From Treponema sp. (GTDB lineage Bacteria > Spirochaetota > Spirochaetia > Treponematales > Treponemataceae), in the NCBI GenBank assembly GCA_017484285.1, contig JAFUTH010000001.1, positions 62,001 to 126,000 on the forward strand: a DNA stretch of 64,000 nt. Direction: 5' to 3'. Shown piece after piece: positions 33,353-42,960 of this stretch. The position numbers were made by a program, and so were the translations under genes. The notes beneath the pieces are model-generated. The model saw only the letters and a list, made by a program, of their open reading frames with translations. It was not told the DNA's origin and ran no database searches. Numbering within the stretch: the stretch's first letter is position 1; each line of letters starts with the position of its first letter.

Positions 33353-36300
33353 ATGAAAAAGAATCTCAGCATTTTTTCAGCCGTGCTCATAATCGTGGGG
33401 CTTACGGCATGTTCACAGATAATCGAAAACGGGCAGTCAAGCGCGCAGTCGCAAAAGAGCGCGTACATCATGCTCTCGTTTGAAAACACGGCGCGAACGG
33501 TTCTGCCCGAAGTCGATGTAACGGCTCTCACCGACATCGTGATTCAAGGTGACTTAAAGGGAACGCCTACGAGCCACTTCAAGCAGTCGTTCCAGACGCA
33601 AGAAGCCGCCACGACGACGGGCATCGTCATTGAGCCAGGCACGTGGGATTTTACGCTCTCCGCAAAAAAAGACAACGTTGTCTATATTGCTTCTATCAAT
33701 GACAAAGAAATCAGTGACGGAGAAAACGTACTCTCTTTTGAACTAGAACTCTACACACTGGGCTCTGAGAGCGGTACGGGTGACATATCTATCACACTCA
33801 CACTGCCCGCAAACAGCGGAGTTGACGGCGTTCAAGCAGGTCTCTTTGATATTGAAACCGATGAAGAAATCGAAGGATTTGAGGTAGACAATCTTCGCCC
33901 AAGAAATAATGCTGTTACATATACCGCAGAAGCTGTTCCAACAGGAAACTACCGATTCAAAGTATTCCTCTATGCGGACGACTCATATGTCGCGCTTATC
34001 AATACATACCGTGAATTGGTAACAGTAGCGGAAGGGTGCACAAGCAGTGCGGCACGTACTTTGACAAATCTGAATGAGGTATATGAAATTACCTATGAAA
34101 AAAATGGTGGTACTATTTCCACCGCGTATGCAGCACCAGAAGTATATACCCGAAGTTCAGAATTTCTTCTTGCAACCGCTGAGCATATCACAAAAGACGG
34201 CTATGCTTTTGTCGGTTGGTACGAAAAGAGCGATTTTAGTTCCGAACGTATAACAGAAATCGAGAAAGACAATACGGGCAACAAAACATTCTATGCAAAA
34301 TGGGCTGTTGGCGAAGTCGTTACCACAGATACCATCACTTCGCTTAATCTCTCAAGCATTGCAGACGGCTACACGCTTGCAATCGTTGGAAATGTAGACT
34401 TGTCTGTTCTTGCGACAAAACTGAAAGAAGCAACAGGAACGGTGAATCTTGATTTATTTGCGTCGTCTGCAACAAGTTTCGCTGACAACCTGTTCAATGG
34501 TTGTGACAAAATTGCAACCGTTGTTCTCCCCGAAACGCTTACAGCAATTGGCAGCAAGGTCTTCTACGACTGTACACAGCTTGAGAGTTTCACAATTCCG
34601 AAAGAGCTTTCTGAAATCGGCACAAATACATTTGGAAACTGTACCGCACTTACAGAAATCGATTTGGAAAGCGGGAATTCTGAATATAAGGTCGTCGATG
34701 GTATTTTGTTCTCGGCAGACGGTCTCAAACTGATACAGTATCCGGCGGGAAAAGCAGACTCATCATATGAAATACCCGAGGGCACCGTATCTGTTGAGGA
34801 CGGAGCATTCTGTGGGAATGAACATATTACATCAATCACCGTCAGTTCAACCGTCTCAAAAATCGAGCCATCTGCATTCAATAATTGCCACTCATTGTCA
34901 GCTATTTCGGTTTCGAGCGCAAACCCTGTATATGATGACAATGACGGAAGCGGAATCCTCTATGCTGACACCACGTTAGTCCGCTATCCTTCTGGCAAAT
35001 CAGATACTTCGATTCAGCTTGCAGCGTGGGTCACAGAAATTGGAGATTACGCATTTGAGGGCTGTACAACTATCGAAACAATAACGCTCCCCGCAAAGAC
35101 TAAACTCACGACCATTGGCACTTATGCGTTCTCAGGTTGTACATTGCTCGCAAATCTGAACCTTCCGGAAAGCGTCACAACAGTCGGAGGACACGCCTTT
35201 GATGGTTGCACAAGCAATTTCAATTACTACACAGTCACATTTGCGACACGTGGCGGAAGCAGCATTGACTCTGTATCAGTGAAAAACGGGGATACTGTCG
35301 AAGAGCCGACATCTCCAACTCGCATGGGATATGTGTTCAAAGGCTGGTACACTTCAAGTCTATTGTCCACAACCTACAATTTTGCCTCAACGACGATAAC
35401 ATCAGACATAACAATTTACGCAGGCTGGACAGCTATCAATTACAACATCACCTACGATCTCCCCATCGGAGCGACAAACGCAAGCGTAAATCCATCAACG
35501 TACACGATAGAAACAGACACCATTACTTTGAGCGAACCGAGCTACACAGGATATAAATTCATGTCATGGTCGCCGAGTAATAAAATCGAAACGGGAAGCA
35601 CTGGAGAAAAAACATTCACCGCAGAGTGGTGGCAGCCGACAGTTACCTTCAATGCCAATGGCGGAAGTATCGAGACGTCAGAACAAGTCGTGCGCTATGA
35701 TGACGAAAGTTCACTTTCAACTTCAACAGAATTAGGCATAACGAGGGCAGGCTACTATCTCGCAGGTTGGTCACGCTCAAGTGTGGCAACAGAAGACGAG
35801 GTGGAGTATTTCGATGGCGGAACGATAACGGTAACAAAAGACACGACATTATATGCGGTATGGACAACAAAGATTTATGTTTCCGCCGCAAGCGTCGCAA
35901 GCCTTGACCTGTCCGAAATAGCGGAATCAAAAACAATTTATGTCGTTGGCAGCATAGACTCTGAAACGCTCTCAACACTGGCAACAAAAATGAACAAGGC
36001 TACCGTAACATTCACTGTCGATATGTCAAAATCACATGGCATAACGACGATAACAAATGCATTTGCAAATTGCGCAAAACTCGCAAAAATAATTTTACCG
36101 TCAAGCGCGACCAGTATTGACAGTTATGCATTCCGTGATTGTTCTGCACTTGAAAGCGTAACAATACCATCAGGCATAACGTCAATCGGGTCGTATGCTT
36201 TTACAAACTGCTCATCATTGACCGAAGCGGTCTTTGCCGTAACATCAAATTGGTATTATACCTATACGGAACAGACCTATTCTTACTATTACGGCTATCG

Positions 36301-36403
36301 CACTTACACCTACACAAACTACATTGAAAGTGTAAGCGATACCGCAACAGCAGCTACATACCTGACATCAAACTTTGTTTCGCGCACATGGAAACATAAT
36401 TAG
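33353..36403 (+). CDS. LRR and InlB-B-repeat surface lipoprotein
   Basis: The 1016-residue product has the lipobox GLTACS (Cys about 18). Listeria-Bacteroides repeats of the InlB B type (each with YxxNGG ... GYxFxGWY ... YAKW) occur at about 240-320, 625-695, 700-765 and 765-840; LRR_5 (BspA) repeats lie at about 340-620 and 840-960, for example FNGCDKIATVVLPETLTAIG and FRDCSALESVTIPSGITSIG. The C-terminus is tyrosine rich. This architecture is common in adhesins of gut and oral anaerobes. AAGGAGG precedes the ATG. The first 300 bases are more GC-rich than the rest. Confidence 0.88.
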   Translation: MKKNLSIFSAVLIIVGLTACSQIIENGQSSAQSQKSAYIMLSFENTARTVLPEVDVTALTDIVIQGDLKGTPTSHFKQSFQTQEAATTTGIVIEPGTWDFTLSAKKDNVVYIASINDKEISDGENVLSFELELYTLGSESGTGDISITLTLPANSGVDGVQAGLFDIETDEEIEGFEVDNLRPRNNAVTYTAEAVPTGNYRFKVFLYADDSYVALINTYRELVTVAEGCTSSAARTLTNLNEVYEITYEKNGGTISTAYAAPEVYTRSSEFLLATAEHITKDGYAFVGWYEKSDFSSERITEIEKDNTGNKTFYAKWAVGEVVTTDTITSLNLSSIADGYTLAIVGNVDLSVLATKLKEATGTVNLDLFASSATSFADNLFNGCDKIATVVLPETLTAIGSKVFYDCTQLESFTIPKELSEIGTNTFGNCTALTEIDLESGNSEYKVVDGILFSADGLKLIQYPAGKADSSYEIPEGTVSVEDGAFCGNEHITSITVSSTVSKIEPSAFNNCHSLSAISVSSANPVYDDNDGSGILYADTTLVRYPSGKSDTSIQLAAWVTEIGDYAFEGCTTIETITLPAKTKLTTIGTYAFSGCTLLANLNLPESVTTVGGHAFDGCTSNFNYYTVTFATRGGSSIDSVSVKNGDTVEEPTSPTRMGYVFKGWYTSSLLSTTYNFASTTITSDITIYAGWTAINYNITYDLPIGATNASVNPSTYTIETDTITLSEPSYTGYKFMSWSPSNKIETGSTGEKTFTAEWWQPTVTFNANGGSIETSEQVVRYDDESSLSTSTELGITRAGYYLAGWSRSSVATEDEVEYFDGGTITVTKDTTLYAVWTTKIYVSAASVASLDLSEIAESKTIYVVGSIDSETLSTLATKMNKATVTFTVDMSKSHGITTITNAFANCAKLAKIILPSSATSIDSYAFRDCSALESVTIPSGITSIGSYAFTNCSSLTEAVFAVTSNWYYTYTEQTYSYYYGYRTYTYTNYIESVSDTATAATYLTSNFVSRTWKHN

Positions 36404-36438
36404 GTACATCACTACAGTTCTCATCACGGAGGCAGGCA

Positions 36439-38124
36439 ATGACAAAAAGGAAAATCTCGCTGATTCTCGCACTTTTCTTCTCGCTTGTCTGCTTCCGTGC
36501 ATTCGGAGCGCCGAAGGCGTACATTCACGTCACCTCGAACGTGACGAACGGACTCGTGTACCTTGACGGAAAGCTCCAGGGTGTAACGCCAATCACGCTT
36601 GAAGTCACACCGAGCGTAAATCACACCGTCCGTGTCTCAAAGGCGGGCTACATCGACAAAGACGATACCGGGTGGGTCGCGGCAGGCTACACGGGGAACT
36701 GGTATATTGCTCTCGAGCCGAAACCGACCACGGGCACGATTGTCGTCAAGGCGAACGTCTATGGCGCGAGCGTGTACCTCGACGGAAGCTACAAGGGCAC
36801 GACGCCGTACACCATCAACAACGTAAGCCCCGGAAGCCACACGATACGGGTCTCAAAGACCAACTATGACGACCTCTACCAAAAAGTGTACATCATCGCG
36901 GGCGAGACGGAAACGTGGGAATTCAAATTCATCGGGGCGACGCTCAGGGTCGACGCGAATGTGTACGGCGCGGACGTGTACGTGGACTCAATCTACAAGG
37001 GCACGACTCCGCTCACCCTGAGCGACCTTGAGCCCGGCTACCGGACGATAAAGGTCACGAAAAAACACTACTCCACGGCCGAAAAGTCCATGTCGCTTAA
37101 GGCAAACACGACGAACACGCTCACGGCGACTATTGAAAAAATCTCCGGCTATCTCAACGTAACGACCACGCCGTCATATGCGTCCGTGTACTGCGACGGC
37201 TCGGCAATCTCAAAGGTAAGCGAGGAAATCGACGAGGGCGTGCACACGATTAAGGCGCGCGCGTTCGGCTACTACGACAAGAGCGAGAGCGTGCGAATCA
37301 CGCGCAACCAAACGACGAACCACTCAATGACGCTCGAAAAAGCCCCGTTCAAAATCACGGGATTCACTCGGGACAACGAGAGCTTCAATCCGAAGAACTC
37401 AAAGCGACTGAACAAGGTGACGTTCACCATATCCGTCACCGCGCCGGAAACAGGCAGGCTCAGCATCACGGACGCGGGCGGAAACGAAATGGCTTCATGG
37501 GAAGGCTCGTTCACGACGTGGGATACTGATGTCGAGTGGGACGGCATGCACAGCGGCTCTCCCGTCAATGAGGGCGTGTACACGGCGACCATCACGGCGG
37601 GCGGATACTCGCAGAGCTGCACGGTCACGGTCGACCACACGATAAAAAACTACGCCCAGCGGGCGCGAAGCTCCGGCATCTTCTTCGATGTCGGAAACCT
37701 CAAAGGACCGTTCTACGATGGCTTCGACCTCGGCATGAGCACGTTTATCGGCGGAAAGCATTTTTACGGCGGGCTTGCCTTTGACTTCCTTTTCGCTGAC
37801 ATCACGGACGACGCAAAAGACTATGCGGACGCGCGCGACCTCGTATTCTGGGACATTGAATTCCTGCTCGGCTTGAGCTTCAACTGGCACCGGCTCCGCC
37901 CGTACACGCACGGCGGAATCGGCTATTACTACTGCCTCGCCGAATCAAAAACGAGAGACGAGCACGACGTGAGCGGACTCGTCCTAAGCTGGACAACGGG
38001 CATGGACATCGTGTTCGACCATTTCTACTTCGGCGGCTACTACAAGCTCAGGAAATTCAACGGCGCGGGCTACACGGACTCGTTCGGGCTCAGCTTCGGC
38101 TGGGCGTTTGACAGCTACAAATAG
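36439..38124 (+). CDS. PEGA-domain protein with C-terminal outer-membrane barrel
   Basis: The 561-residue protein has a signal peptide (cleavage near FGAPK, residue 24). Four PEGA domains follow (about 26-95, 98-170, 172-232 and 233-300) with cores VYLDGKLQGVTP, VYLDGSYKGTTP, VYVDSIYKGTTP and VYCDGSAISK. A FlgD-like Ig segment (about 315-400, DTDVEWDGMHSGSPVNEGVY) is next and the last 150 residues look like an eight-stranded outer-membrane barrel. PEGA domains are surface-associated modules; a link between envelope layers is a reasonable inference. GGAGG precedes the ATG. Confidence 0.88.
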   Translation: MTKRKISLILALFFSLVCFRAFGAPKAYIHVTSNVTNGLVYLDGKLQGVTPITLEVTPSVNHTVRVSKAGYIDKDDTGWVAAGYTGNWYIALEPKPTTGTIVVKANVYGASVYLDGSYKGTTPYTINNVSPGSHTIRVSKTNYDDLYQKVYIIAGETETWEFKFIGATLRVDANVYGADVYVDSIYKGTTPLTLSDLEPGYRTIKVTKKHYSTAEKSMSLKANTTNTLTATIEKISGYLNVTTTPSYASVYCDGSAISKVSEEIDEGVHTIKARAFGYYDKSESVRITRNQTTNHSMTLEKAPFKITGFTRDNESFNPKNSKRLNKVTFTISVTAPETGRLSITDAGGNEMASWEGSFTTWDTDVEWDGMHSGSPVNEGVYTATITAGGYSQSCTVTVDHTIKNYAQRARSSGIFFDVGNLKGPFYDGFDLGMSTFIGGKHFYGGLAFDFLFADITDDAKDYADARDLVFWDIEFLLGLSFNWHRLRPYTHGGIGYYYCLAESKTRDEHDVSGLVLSWTTGMDIVFDHFYFGGYYKLRKFNGAGYTDSFGLSFGWAFDSYK

Positions 38125-38135
38125 GGGGAATCACT

Positions 38136-39422
38136 ATGAAAACGCACTGCGAAACGGTATCAGCCTGTATAAAAATCATGACGTTTTTTGTGTTTCTCTC
38201 CCTTTTGTATGGCTGCGCGGACAAACTGAACGAGGAGCACCCCGACGCATGCGAAAGGCTCGCAGATGAAATCGGCTTCGTGTACAATCCAGGTGACGAT
38301 TCTTCGAATAGCTCAAGCTCGTCTTCATCTTCTTCAACTGCGGTCACGGGAACGCTCTTGTACAGCGACAGCTATATCATCTACCGCTTTTATGCCTCGT
38401 CACGAACAACGTACAATGTCACCTGGACAAACGGCGACGGCGCACTGATGTATGTCTCGGCAGGCACGTCGTCATCAAATCCTACGGATGAATTCGGCAA
38501 AGCTACTACAAGCGGAAAGAGTATTTACCTGTATTCGTCAAGCTATGTCTACATAAAGGTCATGCCGACCGATGAAAGCCACACGGGCTCATTCTCCCTC
38601 TCGGTGACTGCCAATCCTTATACCGGTTCGTATGGTGTGGTGCTCACGGAATATACAACCTACGGGGGAACTGCCCCGACAATTCCAGAGCCGTCGCCTG
38701 TAACGGCGGTATCTGTATCCTCTTATTTTTCAAATGCTTTCTCCGACTTCACCAATACGTATGTCAGTTCGTCAGATTCAAAAACATATTCGTTTGTCGT
38801 TGAAAGTGGCTACGTATATTATTTTGTCATGCGTGACTCAGATGAATATATCGCCTGGTTCTCTGAAAACGGGTATACGGCAACGGATGCCACCTATGCA
38901 CTCTATGACAGTACTGGCGACGTGGTGGGAACAGTCGACGACTCGGACTTTTATTACTTGCACCCAGAATCGTACGGAACATATACACTCACGGTCAGTC
39001 TTTCACCATCGACGAAAACAGCAGGGTACGCGCTCTTTAGGATTTTCCGACGGGCAACATCATCGTTCTCGCCAAGCACAACCTTGTTGGTCAATGCCGC
39101 GGACTCATCACTTGCCTCTGGCTTCAAAAAGATTCAGATTTCAGCCCTACAGACCTATGACTTTGCGATATCCCTGAGCGCGGGAAAGACGTACGCATTC
39201 CATTGGGTTGATTCGGATAATCCATCGATTCTCTCAAGTTATACGCTTGCAGACGGCATCTTTGTACTCTATGATAGCAGCGGAATGTGGCATCTCTGGA
39301 GTGATTCAACGGAGAACCTGACCTTCACGCCTGAAACATCGGGTACATACACACTTTCAGTCCAAACATTCGGAAGCTCATCTTCTTCGGGATACGTGGG
39401 AATTCGGGTGTACGCACAATAA
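38136..39422 (+). CDS. Surface lipoprotein with PPC-like beta repeats
   Basis: The 428-residue product has the lipobox LLYGC (Cys about 27), a serine-rich linker (about 52-68) and three beta domains (about 70-175, 190-310 and 315-428) related in pattern to those of the 1277-residue lipoprotein: TTYNVTWTNGDGALMYVSAG, SYVYIKVMPTDESHTGSFSL and KTYAFHWVDSDN. I see no catalytic residues. It begins 11 bases after the PEGA gene, with GGGG before the ATG. Confidence 0.75.
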   Translation: MKTHCETVSACIKIMTFFVFLSLLYGCADKLNEEHPDACERLADEIGFVYNPGDDSSNSSSSSSSSSTAVTGTLLYSDSYIIYRFYASSRTTYNVTWTNGDGALMYVSAGTSSSNPTDEFGKATTSGKSIYLYSSSYVYIKVMPTDESHTGSFSLSVTANPYTGSYGVVLTEYTTYGGTAPTIPEPSPVTAVSVSSYFSNAFSDFTNTYVSSSDSKTYSFVVESGYVYYFVMRDSDEYIAWFSENGYTATDATYALYDSTGDVVGTVDDSDFYYLHPESYGTYTLTVSLSPSTKTAGYALFRIFRRATSSFSPSTTLLVNAADSSLASGFKKIQISALQTYDFAISLSAGKTYAFHWVDSDNPSILSSYTLADGIFVLYDSSGMWHLWSDSTENLTFTPETSGTYTLSVQTFGSSSSSGYVGIRVYAQ

Positions 39423-39441
39423 AACAAGGAGGTTATGTTTT

Positions 39442-40131
39442 ATGAAAAAGATTTTGTTTCTTTTCGCTCTGATTGCCGCATGCACGTTTCCGACGGTTGC
39501 GGCGGACTGGGGACTGGGGATTGGAATCGCCGTGCCAGACTACAATTTCGAGGCGAATGACACTGACATCGATATGAATGCAGTCGATTTTGAGTTGGCA
39601 TTTCTCCGCATAAGCGACACCCTCGGCATCACGATGAAATTCGGGCTTGATATGGGCGTGGCATGGTCTGACGACGTGGTGGAAAAGGACACGAGCGTCG
39701 GCTTTGATTTGCGCAGCGATTTTGGACTGGGCATTACGCCGATTCGGGCACGCCATTTATGGCTGACGCTTCTTGGCACGGTCGGTTTTGGCTGGGATTT
39801 TTTTGCCGAAGAGGGCACATGGACGGATAACAGTCAGCAAGGAACGTATAAGGTGCGCAGGTGTGAGTACAAGAATCAATGGAATTATGTACAGGCTCAT
39901 GTTGGCATAGAAGCAACGGCGCAGCTGAAACTGACTGACTCCTTCGGTTTCTATACGACAATCGGAGTGCAGAAACTGTTCGCGGGAAAGGCGGGCTGGA
40001 GAGTAGATGAAACGAGGTATTCCGGTTATTATTACGATGCCTATAAATCGACGTATTCTGACTATGACGGGGACAGCATGAGCGGGACGATAAAGCCTCT
40101 GTTCGTCGCTGGAATCATGATGTATTTTTAG
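39442..40131 (+). CDS. Small outer-membrane beta-barrel protein
   Basis: The 229-residue product has a signal peptide (cleavage near TVAAD, residue 21) and alternating amphipathic strands such as WGLGIGIAVPDYNF and LWLTLLGTVGFGWDFF, ending in MMYF with a terminal phenylalanine. Eight strands would fit the size. AAGGAGG is before the ATG. It is probably cotranscribed with its neighbours. Confidence 0.72.
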   Translation: MKKILFLFALIAACTFPTVAADWGLGIGIAVPDYNFEANDTDIDMNAVDFELAFLRISDTLGITMKFGLDMGVAWSDDVVEKDTSVGFDLRSDFGLGITPIRARHLWLTLLGTVGFGWDFFAEEGTWTDNSQQGTYKVRRCEYKNQWNYVQAHVGIEATAQLKLTDSFGFYTTIGVQKLFAGKAGWRVDETRYSGYYYDAYKSTYSDYDGDSMSGTIKPLFVAGIMMYF

Positions 40132-40147
40132 CAAGCGAGAAACAAAC

Positions 40148-41659
40148 ATGAAGATGCCACGATGTTTTTTTGCTGTTGCGCTTCTCTTCGCATGGTCGCC
40201 GCTCTTTCCGGCGACCATGCATTCCCGAGTGCGGCAAGTGCCCAAAGCAACGCAGGAGCAGGTTTTTATCACGCCCAAAGAGACGCTTCCCGAGCTTGTG
40301 CGCTTCCTCATCGCGGGGGCGGGAGACACGGGCGGAAAAGTGAAGATTCTCCACGACTGGATATGCGACAACATCGCCTACGACACCGACGTGTTCACCG
40401 ACGCGGGCGCAGGTCCGCAGGACTATGAGAGCGTGCTCAAAAAAAAGAAAGGCGTGTGCTCCGGCTACGCAAACTTGATGAGCGCGATGTGTTACTATGC
40501 CAAAATCGATGTCGACATCATTCCCGGCTGGTCAAAGGGCTTCAACTACCCGGGCTATCTGCGCACAAAAAGCGACCACGCATGGAACGCGGTCAAAATA
40601 GGCAACCGCTGGCAGCTCATCGATGTCACGTGGGACGCGGGCTTCGTCGAGTACGGCACATTCATCAAGCATTACTCGACCGAATGGCTCAGCCGCACGC
40701 CCGCGCAGTTCATCTACTCGCACCTTCCCGAGGAAGAGAAGTGGCAGCTGCTCGGCGAAAAGAGCATCCGCACGGGTGAGCAGTTCGTCAAAGAGCCGTA
40801 CATCGCGGGCATCTTCTTCGATTACGGGCTTTCGTTCGGAAAGAACGCGCCCGACTACAAAAACAGCATCAGCGGCGTGACCCCGTTTGACTTCGTGATT
40901 TCCCAGTCGAACGTCGCGATTCTCGCGGACATCTATGGAGACGGCTCGCTCGACACCGACCACTGCATCTGGCTCGAAAACGCGGGCAAAAACAAGCGCT
41001 TCTTCGTCGACGTGCCCAACCGAAAAAAATACACGGTGCGCCTCGGGGCACGGACGAACGGCGTGACAAGCAACCCGACGTACTTCTCGCAGGCTGAGTA
41101 CGAGCAGAGCATTCTCCCCGGTGCGCGCGCGCTCCTTGAAAAAAAGAAAATCACGCAGAACGAGCTTGATTTCTTTGAGAAATCCTATTTCCTCGTCGAC
41201 GAGAATCACCGCTACTACTATAGCGAAGACCTCTTCGCCACACAGCGCAACGCGGCGAACACAAAGATTCTCAAGCTCCTCAGCCGGAACACGAGCAGAT
41301 ACGAAAACGTGCTCCGCTTTGAGGTTGTCGCAGCCGACGGCTATGAGGGAAGGGGAACGGCGGAGCTTTTCCCGCAGATGTATCAGGCCTACAACACGGC
41401 GCAGAACATCCGTCTCGTCACGCCGCTTGAAGCCATCCTCAAAGCGGGGAGCGAGCAGCACTTTGAGATTGCGACGACTGCGTTCACGTCGCTCGCCATC
41501 GTGCTCGGCGACAACGACTTCGTGTTCTTCAAAAAGAACCAGAAGACGGGTGTGTTCGAGGCTGACTTCACGATTCCCGATTCTATTCAGGAGCTCAACA
41601 TATTCGCGTCCAAGAACGGCAAGGAATATGCCACGCTGATTTCCTACCAAGTCAATTGA
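40148..41659 (+). CDS. Secreted transglutaminase-like (papain-fold) protein
   Basis: The 503-residue protein has a signal peptide (about 1-20) and a transglutaminase-like domain (about 45-180) with the full catalytic triad: Cys in KKGVCSGYANLMSA (about 100-113), His in SDHAWNAVKI (about 140-149) and Asp in LIDVTWDAG (about 157-165). The domain resembles the kyphoscoliosis-peptidase group. The rest (about 250-503) is without recognised domains. It could cross-link or cleave surface proteins made by the genes upstream. GCGAGA is the only ribosome binding site candidate. Confidence 0.85.
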   Translation: MKMPRCFFAVALLFAWSPLFPATMHSRVRQVPKATQEQVFITPKETLPELVRFLIAGAGDTGGKVKILHDWICDNIAYDTDVFTDAGAGPQDYESVLKKKKGVCSGYANLMSAMCYYAKIDVDIIPGWSKGFNYPGYLRTKSDHAWNAVKIGNRWQLIDVTWDAGFVEYGTFIKHYSTEWLSRTPAQFIYSHLPEEEKWQLLGEKSIRTGEQFVKEPYIAGIFFDYGLSFGKNAPDYKNSISGVTPFDFVISQSNVAILADIYGDGSLDTDHCIWLENAGKNKRFFVDVPNRKKYTVRLGARTNGVTSNPTYFSQAEYEQSILPGARALLEKKKITQNELDFFEKSYFLVDENHRYYYSEDLFATQRNAANTKILKLLSRNTSRYENVLRFEVVAADGYEGRGTAELFPQMYQAYNTAQNIRLVTPLEAILKAGSEQHFEIATTAFTSLAIVLGDNDFVFFKKNQKTGVFEADFTIPDSIQELNIFASKNGKEYATLISYQVN

Positions 41660-41685
41660 CGCGACCGCCCAAAAAATGCTATAGT
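41656..41685 (+). promoter_or_regulatory. Promoter of the rpsF operon
   Basis: TTGACG (41656-41661) overlaps the stop codon of the transglutaminase gene, and TATAGT (41680-41685) follows after 18 bases. The leader is about 57 bases and has AAGGAG before rpsF. Confidence 0.7.
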
Positions 41686-41748
41686 CTTTTTCAACCCCTT
41701 GAGTCTGCGTATGCGGATTCCAAATGTCCATAAGGAGAACATACACAC

Positions 41749-42039
41749 ATGAAAAAGTATGAACTCATGACTATCTATCCCACAGAGGATGAGAAGTACA
41801 AAGACGGCTCAGAAAAAGTAAAAGCCGTTCTCGCACAGTTCGGTGCAACAATCGAAAAAGAAGAGCCGTACGGCGACCGTGACCTCGCGTACGAAATCAA
41901 CAAAATCAAGCGCGGTCGATTCGTTCTTTTCACCGTAAAAGCACCTCCGGCAAAAATCGTCGAAATCAACACACAGTTCCGATTGAACGACAATTTGCTC
42001 AAGTCTTTGTTTGTCAAACTCAACGACAAAGAGGCATAA
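41749..42039 (+). CDS. rpsF: 30S ribosomal protein S6
   Basis: The 96-residue protein starts MKKYELMTIYPTED and has the family's RGRFVLFTVKAPPAKIVEIN segment. It binds S18 on the small-subunit platform. It is the first gene of the widespread rpsF-ssb-rpsR-rplI cluster and has a good AAGGAG 14 bases before its ATG. Confidence 0.96.
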   Translation: MKKYELMTIYPTEDEKYKDGSEKVKAVLAQFGATIEKEEPYGDRDLAYEINKIKRGRFVLFTVKAPPAKIVEINTQFRLNDNLLKSLFVKLNDKEA

Positions 42040-42087
42040 GCAAAACGGGCTGTACGACCACACCACACTTTCTTTCGGAGGCAAAAA

Positions 42088-42597
42088 ATGACTGACATCA
42101 ACAGTGTTACTATCGTAGGACGCTTGACCCGTGACTTAAACGGCAGCGACCAGCGCGAATACGCGTTCACGCCGAACGGACAGGCTCGCGCAAACATCAG
42201 CATTGCAGTCAACCGCAGCCGAAAGCAGGGCGATCAGTGGGTCGATGAAGCCAATTTCTTTAATGTCACCATCTGGGGAAAGACAGCCGAAAACCTGCTT
42301 CCGTACCTCAAAAAGGGCAAGCAGATTTGTGTCGAAGGCTATCTCAAACAGGATCGTTGGCAGGACAAAACCACCGGGCAGCAGCGCAGCAACGTCTCAA
42401 TCGTTGCGAACAATGTCCAGCTTCTGGGCGGAAATTCGGGAAATGGCGGCGCACAAGCCGCTGGGGGTTATACACCGAGATTCCAGCAGAACCAGCAGCA
42501 AAACAGTTTTGCTCCGAGCCAAGAAGCGCCCAGTTACGATGACCAGAGTTTTGGCGGCGCTCAGGACTCAGGCTTCCCCGAGGACATTCCATTTTAA
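42088..42597 (+). CDS. ssb: Single-stranded DNA-binding protein
   Basis: The 169-residue protein has an N-terminal OB-fold (about 1-108; SVTIVGRLTRDL and FFNVTIWGKTAENL), a Gln/Asn/Gly-rich linker and the acidic tip PEDIPF that recruits repair and replication partners. It lies between rpsF and rpsR as in many bacteria. GGAGG precedes the ATG. Confidence 0.96.
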   Translation: MTDINSVTIVGRLTRDLNGSDQREYAFTPNGQARANISIAVNRSRKQGDQWVDEANFFNVTIWGKTAENLLPYLKKGKQICVEGYLKQDRWQDKTTGQQRSNVSIVANNVQLLGGNSGNGGAQAAGGYTPRFQQNQQQNSFAPSQEAPSYDDQSFGGAQDSGFPEDIPF

Positions 42598-42637
42598 TTC
42601 CCGATTCTAATCGGATTCCATTTTAGAGGAGAACACT

Positions 42638-42946
42638 ATGTCAGACGAAGTTACAAACGAAGTCGAACTCAAAGATACTCAGAATGTTGCGACAGAAGGT
42701 CGCGACGGCGAAGATAAAAGCGCTCGCAAGGGCAAGACATTCTTCCGCAAGAAGGTCTGCCGCTTCTGCGCGAACAAGGCAAAAATCGATTACAAAGACG
42801 CGGACGGTCTCAAACGATTCACTACAGAGCGCGGCAAGATTCTTCCACGCCGCATCACAGGCACTTGCGCAAAGCATCAGCGTGAACTCACAGTCGCAAT
42901 CAAACGCGCACGCAACATCTGCTTGTTGCCATTCGTTACGGAGTAA
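42638..42946 (+). CDS. rpsR: 30S ribosomal protein S18
   Basis: The 102-residue protein has the S18 core with [17 protein letters not shown] and [18 protein letters not shown]; the two cysteines plus the later Cys-x-x-His make it a zinc-containing version. It is longer than usual (75-80 residues) because of a 30-residue acidic and charged N-terminal extension. GAGGAG precedes the ATG. Confidence 0.96.
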   Translation: MSDEVTNEVELKDTQNVATEGRDGEDKSARKGKTFFRKKVCRFCANKAKIDYKDADGLKRFTTERGKILPRRITGTCAKHQRELTVAIKRARNICLLPFVTE

Positions 42947-42960
42947 GAGGGGGAATCGAA

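Noticed and set aside
40532-41746. A 404-codon open frame on the minus strand opposite the transglutaminase-like gene
   Set aside because: It has no ribosome binding site and no domain, and its sequence is what GC-biased codon use of the real plus-strand gene gives on the other strand.
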